Assembly (NCBI GenBank): GCA_002499705.1
Contig: DAMU01000104.1
Span: 16,460 to 31,550 of the forward strand
Length of the DNA stretch: 15,091 bases
Source: Euryarchaeota archaeon UBA91
Lineage (GTDB): Archaea; Thermoplasmatota; Poseidoniia; Poseidoniales; Poseidoniaceae
Direction of reading: 5' to 3'
Notes under the pieces: generated by a model
What the model was told of the DNA's origin: nothing
The model's database searches: none
Seen by the model: the letters and a program-made list of their open reading frames with translations, nothing else
Translations under genes and position numbers: made by a program
Part shown: positions 14,030 to 15,091 of the stretch, one piece after another
Numbering within the stretch: the first letter of the stretch is position 1
Layout: each line of letters opens with the position of its first letter

Positions 14030-14737
14030 ATGGAATGGCAAGATTCGCTTCCCGCTTCAACAGAACTTTTTCCATCAATGGAATCATCTTCTGAAATCGA
14101 AGGTTTCTACCCAATTCTTCCTAAATCCGATGCAGTGTTTGCTTTTCTTCAACCGGAAAGCACGAGTGGCCTCAAATCACAATTACTTTTGATGCTGGAA
14201 AAATTCACTTCATCGCCACAAAACCCCCTTGATTCTGGTGCCTCTGTAGATGAAAAGAATGGAAAAGTCATCGTGGAATCAAGCGCAGTCATCGAAGTCG
14301 GCGCTCATTTGATAGGACCTTGTTACGTTGGACCAAAAGCTGAAATTCGGCACGGCGCCTATGTTCGCGCCTATTCCTGGATTTGTTCAGGAGCGGTGGT
14401 CGGACATGCGAGTGAAACCAAGCACAGTGTGCTTCTTCCCGGGGCTAAAGCGCCTCACTTCAATTATGTTGGCGATTCGATACTCGGAGGGGGAGTCAAC
14501 CTTGGAGCAGGTACGAAAATCAGTAATCTGCGCAACGATGGAGGGGAAGTCCACCTGCTCATTCACGGGAAGCGTGTTGGTAGTGGTCTGCGAAAATTTG
14601 GAGCGATTCTTGGTGAAGGATGTCAACTAGGCTGTAACAGCGTTACGAATCCTGGGGTGATTCTTGGTTGTAACAGCATTGTTTGGCCAAATGCAACCGT
14701 TACTGGCGTACATGCCGCTGATTCAAAGCACAGGTGA
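14030..14737 (+). CDS. GlmU-type left-handed beta-helix acetyltransferase without a nucleotidyltransferase domain
   Basis: This 235-residue protein is, from about residue 75, a left-handed beta-helix of hexapeptide repeats (VIEVGAHLIGPCYVGPKAEI and so on). It matches the acetyltransferase half of GlmU and archaeal sugar-1-phosphate nucleotidyltransferases. K131, H143, Y146 and N157 have the same spacing (12, 3, 11) as E. coli GlmU K351, H363 (catalytic base), Y366 and N377. The segment VNLGAGTKISNLRNDG followed by GKRVGSGLRKFGA is the archaeal form. GlmU-type enzymes normally carry an N-terminal nucleotidyltransferase domain. Here residues 1-74 are too short for one and show no GxGTR-like motif. 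The expected activity is acetyl-CoA dependent acetylation of glucosamine-1-phosphate, with uridylylation done by another protein. The mutase gene begins four bases downstream. Confidence 0.8.
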   Translation: MEWQDSLPASTELFPSMESSSEIEGFYPILPKSDAVFAFLQPESTSGLKSQLLLMLEKFTSSPQNPLDSGASVDEKNGKVIVESSAVIEVGAHLIGPCYVGPKAEIRHGAYVRAYSWICSGAVVGHASETKHSVLLPGAKAPHFNYVGDSILGGGVNLGAGTKISNLRNDGGEVHLLIHGKRVGSGLRKFGAILGEGCQLGCNSVTNPGVILGCNSIVWPNATVTGVHAADSKHR

Positions 14738-14741
14738 GTCG

Positions 14742-15091
14742 ATGGTGCGACGTTTGTTTGGTACCGATGGCATTCGCGGGAAAATAGTTACTGCGAGTGC
14801 GAATGAAAAGACCGCTTTGTTACAATTGCACGAGCAAAGAAGTGTCTGTCCAACGTTGATGCGTTTGGTTGGAGAGGCTCTCGGGCACTTGATTGACACG
14901 TTACCTGGAGAAGGCGATGATGTTGTCATTGGATGGGATGAAAGGCCCGGCAATCAAGCGTTAGTTGAAGGTGTAACGCTCGGATTACGCCTCGCAGGTT
15001 GTTCAGTGACTCACATCGGCATATGTGCCACACCTGCACTGCATTATGCCGTACTTTGCCATAAAGCGCGACTTGGCTGTATGATTACGGC
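14742..15091 (+). CDS. Phosphoglucosamine/phosphomannose mutase, N-terminal part (runs off the window)
   Basis: The first 116 codons of an alpha-D-phosphohexomutase are present. RRLFGTDGIRGK (3-14) is the family's opening motif. VVIGWDERPGNQALVEG (about 62-78) matches the conserved domain I helix, where many members have RDTR. The last residues, GCMITA, are the start of the TASHNP loop whose serine carries the phosphate; the serine itself lies just past the window. The family converts sugar 6-phosphate to 1-phosphate. Coupling to a GlmU-type acetyltransferase suggests phosphoglucosamine mutase (GlmM), acting one step before it, but phosphomannomutase is possible. AGGTGA at 14732-14737, which contains the previous stop codon, gives a Shine-Dalgarno site four bases before ATG 14742, so the two genes are probably co-translated. 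An insertion-like stretch near residues 18-36 (ASANEKTALLQLHEQRSVC) is unusual. Confidence 0.85.
   Translation, partial: MVRRLFGTDGIRGKIVTASANEKTALLQLHEQRSVCPTLMRLVGEALGHLIDTLPGEGDDVVIGWDERPGNQALVEGVTLGLRLAGCSVTHIGICATPALHYAVLCHKARLGCMIT

Overview
The window looks like a chromosomal segment of a euryarchaeon. My best guess is marine group II (Candidatus Poseidoniales), but that assignment is inference. The archaeal markers are DNA primase large subunit PriL, RNA polymerase subunit Rpo12, a DUF373 membrane protein, an MptE-type pterin pyrophosphokinase, and a GlmU-like acetyltransferase domain of the archaeal type. TATA-like boxes lie about 25 to 30 bases before many starts, which suggests leaderless transcripts. 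Base composition is mid-range, genes are packed tightly on both strands, and no insertion sequence, phage gene or CRISPR array is visible.

Layout. (1) Bases 1-1093: the 3' end of an unrecognised gene converges on rpo12, which follows a protein made of two near-identical units with a possible beta-grasp fold. (2) 1094-2345: a divergent promoter and a membrane-anchored protein with two flotillin-type SPFH units. (3) 2433-3365: a DUF523-DUF1722 protein resembling the RudS/TudS desulfidases, then tRNA-Asp(GTC), both on the minus strand. (4) 3434-5059: a large acidic, proline-rich repeat protein ending in a degenerate class II aldolase domain. (5) 5061-6156: a minus-strand pair, an SDR protein lacking the catalytic tyrosine and a Rieske protein. 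(6) 6262-7869: a mosaic protein with eukaryote-like domains (WW-like, Tudor-like, EF-hand-like, Tudor-knot). (7) 7884-9261: a two-pass membrane protein and MptE, minus strand. (8) 9344-11780: priL and a DUF373 protein, plus strand. (9) 11783-12361: a CBS-pair protein, minus strand. (10) 12389-15091: a zinc-ribbon protein, an unrecognised 269-residue protein, a small winged-helix-like protein, a stand-alone GlmU-type acetyltransferase, and the start of a phosphoglucosamine/phosphomannose mutase that runs off the window.

Functional links. The last two genes are 4 bases apart and probably supply UDP-GlcNAc or a related sugar. The SDR and Rieske genes overlap or abut and are likely co-translated. 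The rest is a mix of core information-processing genes (priL, rpo12, tRNA-Asp) and lineage-specific proteins. Promoter-proximal genes appear leaderless, while genes inside operons carry Shine-Dalgarno-like motifs. No single new multi-gene system is evident. The most unusual items are the Tudor/EF-hand mosaic protein, the repeat-aldolase fusion, the duplicated beta-grasp-like protein and the archaeal RudS-like protein.
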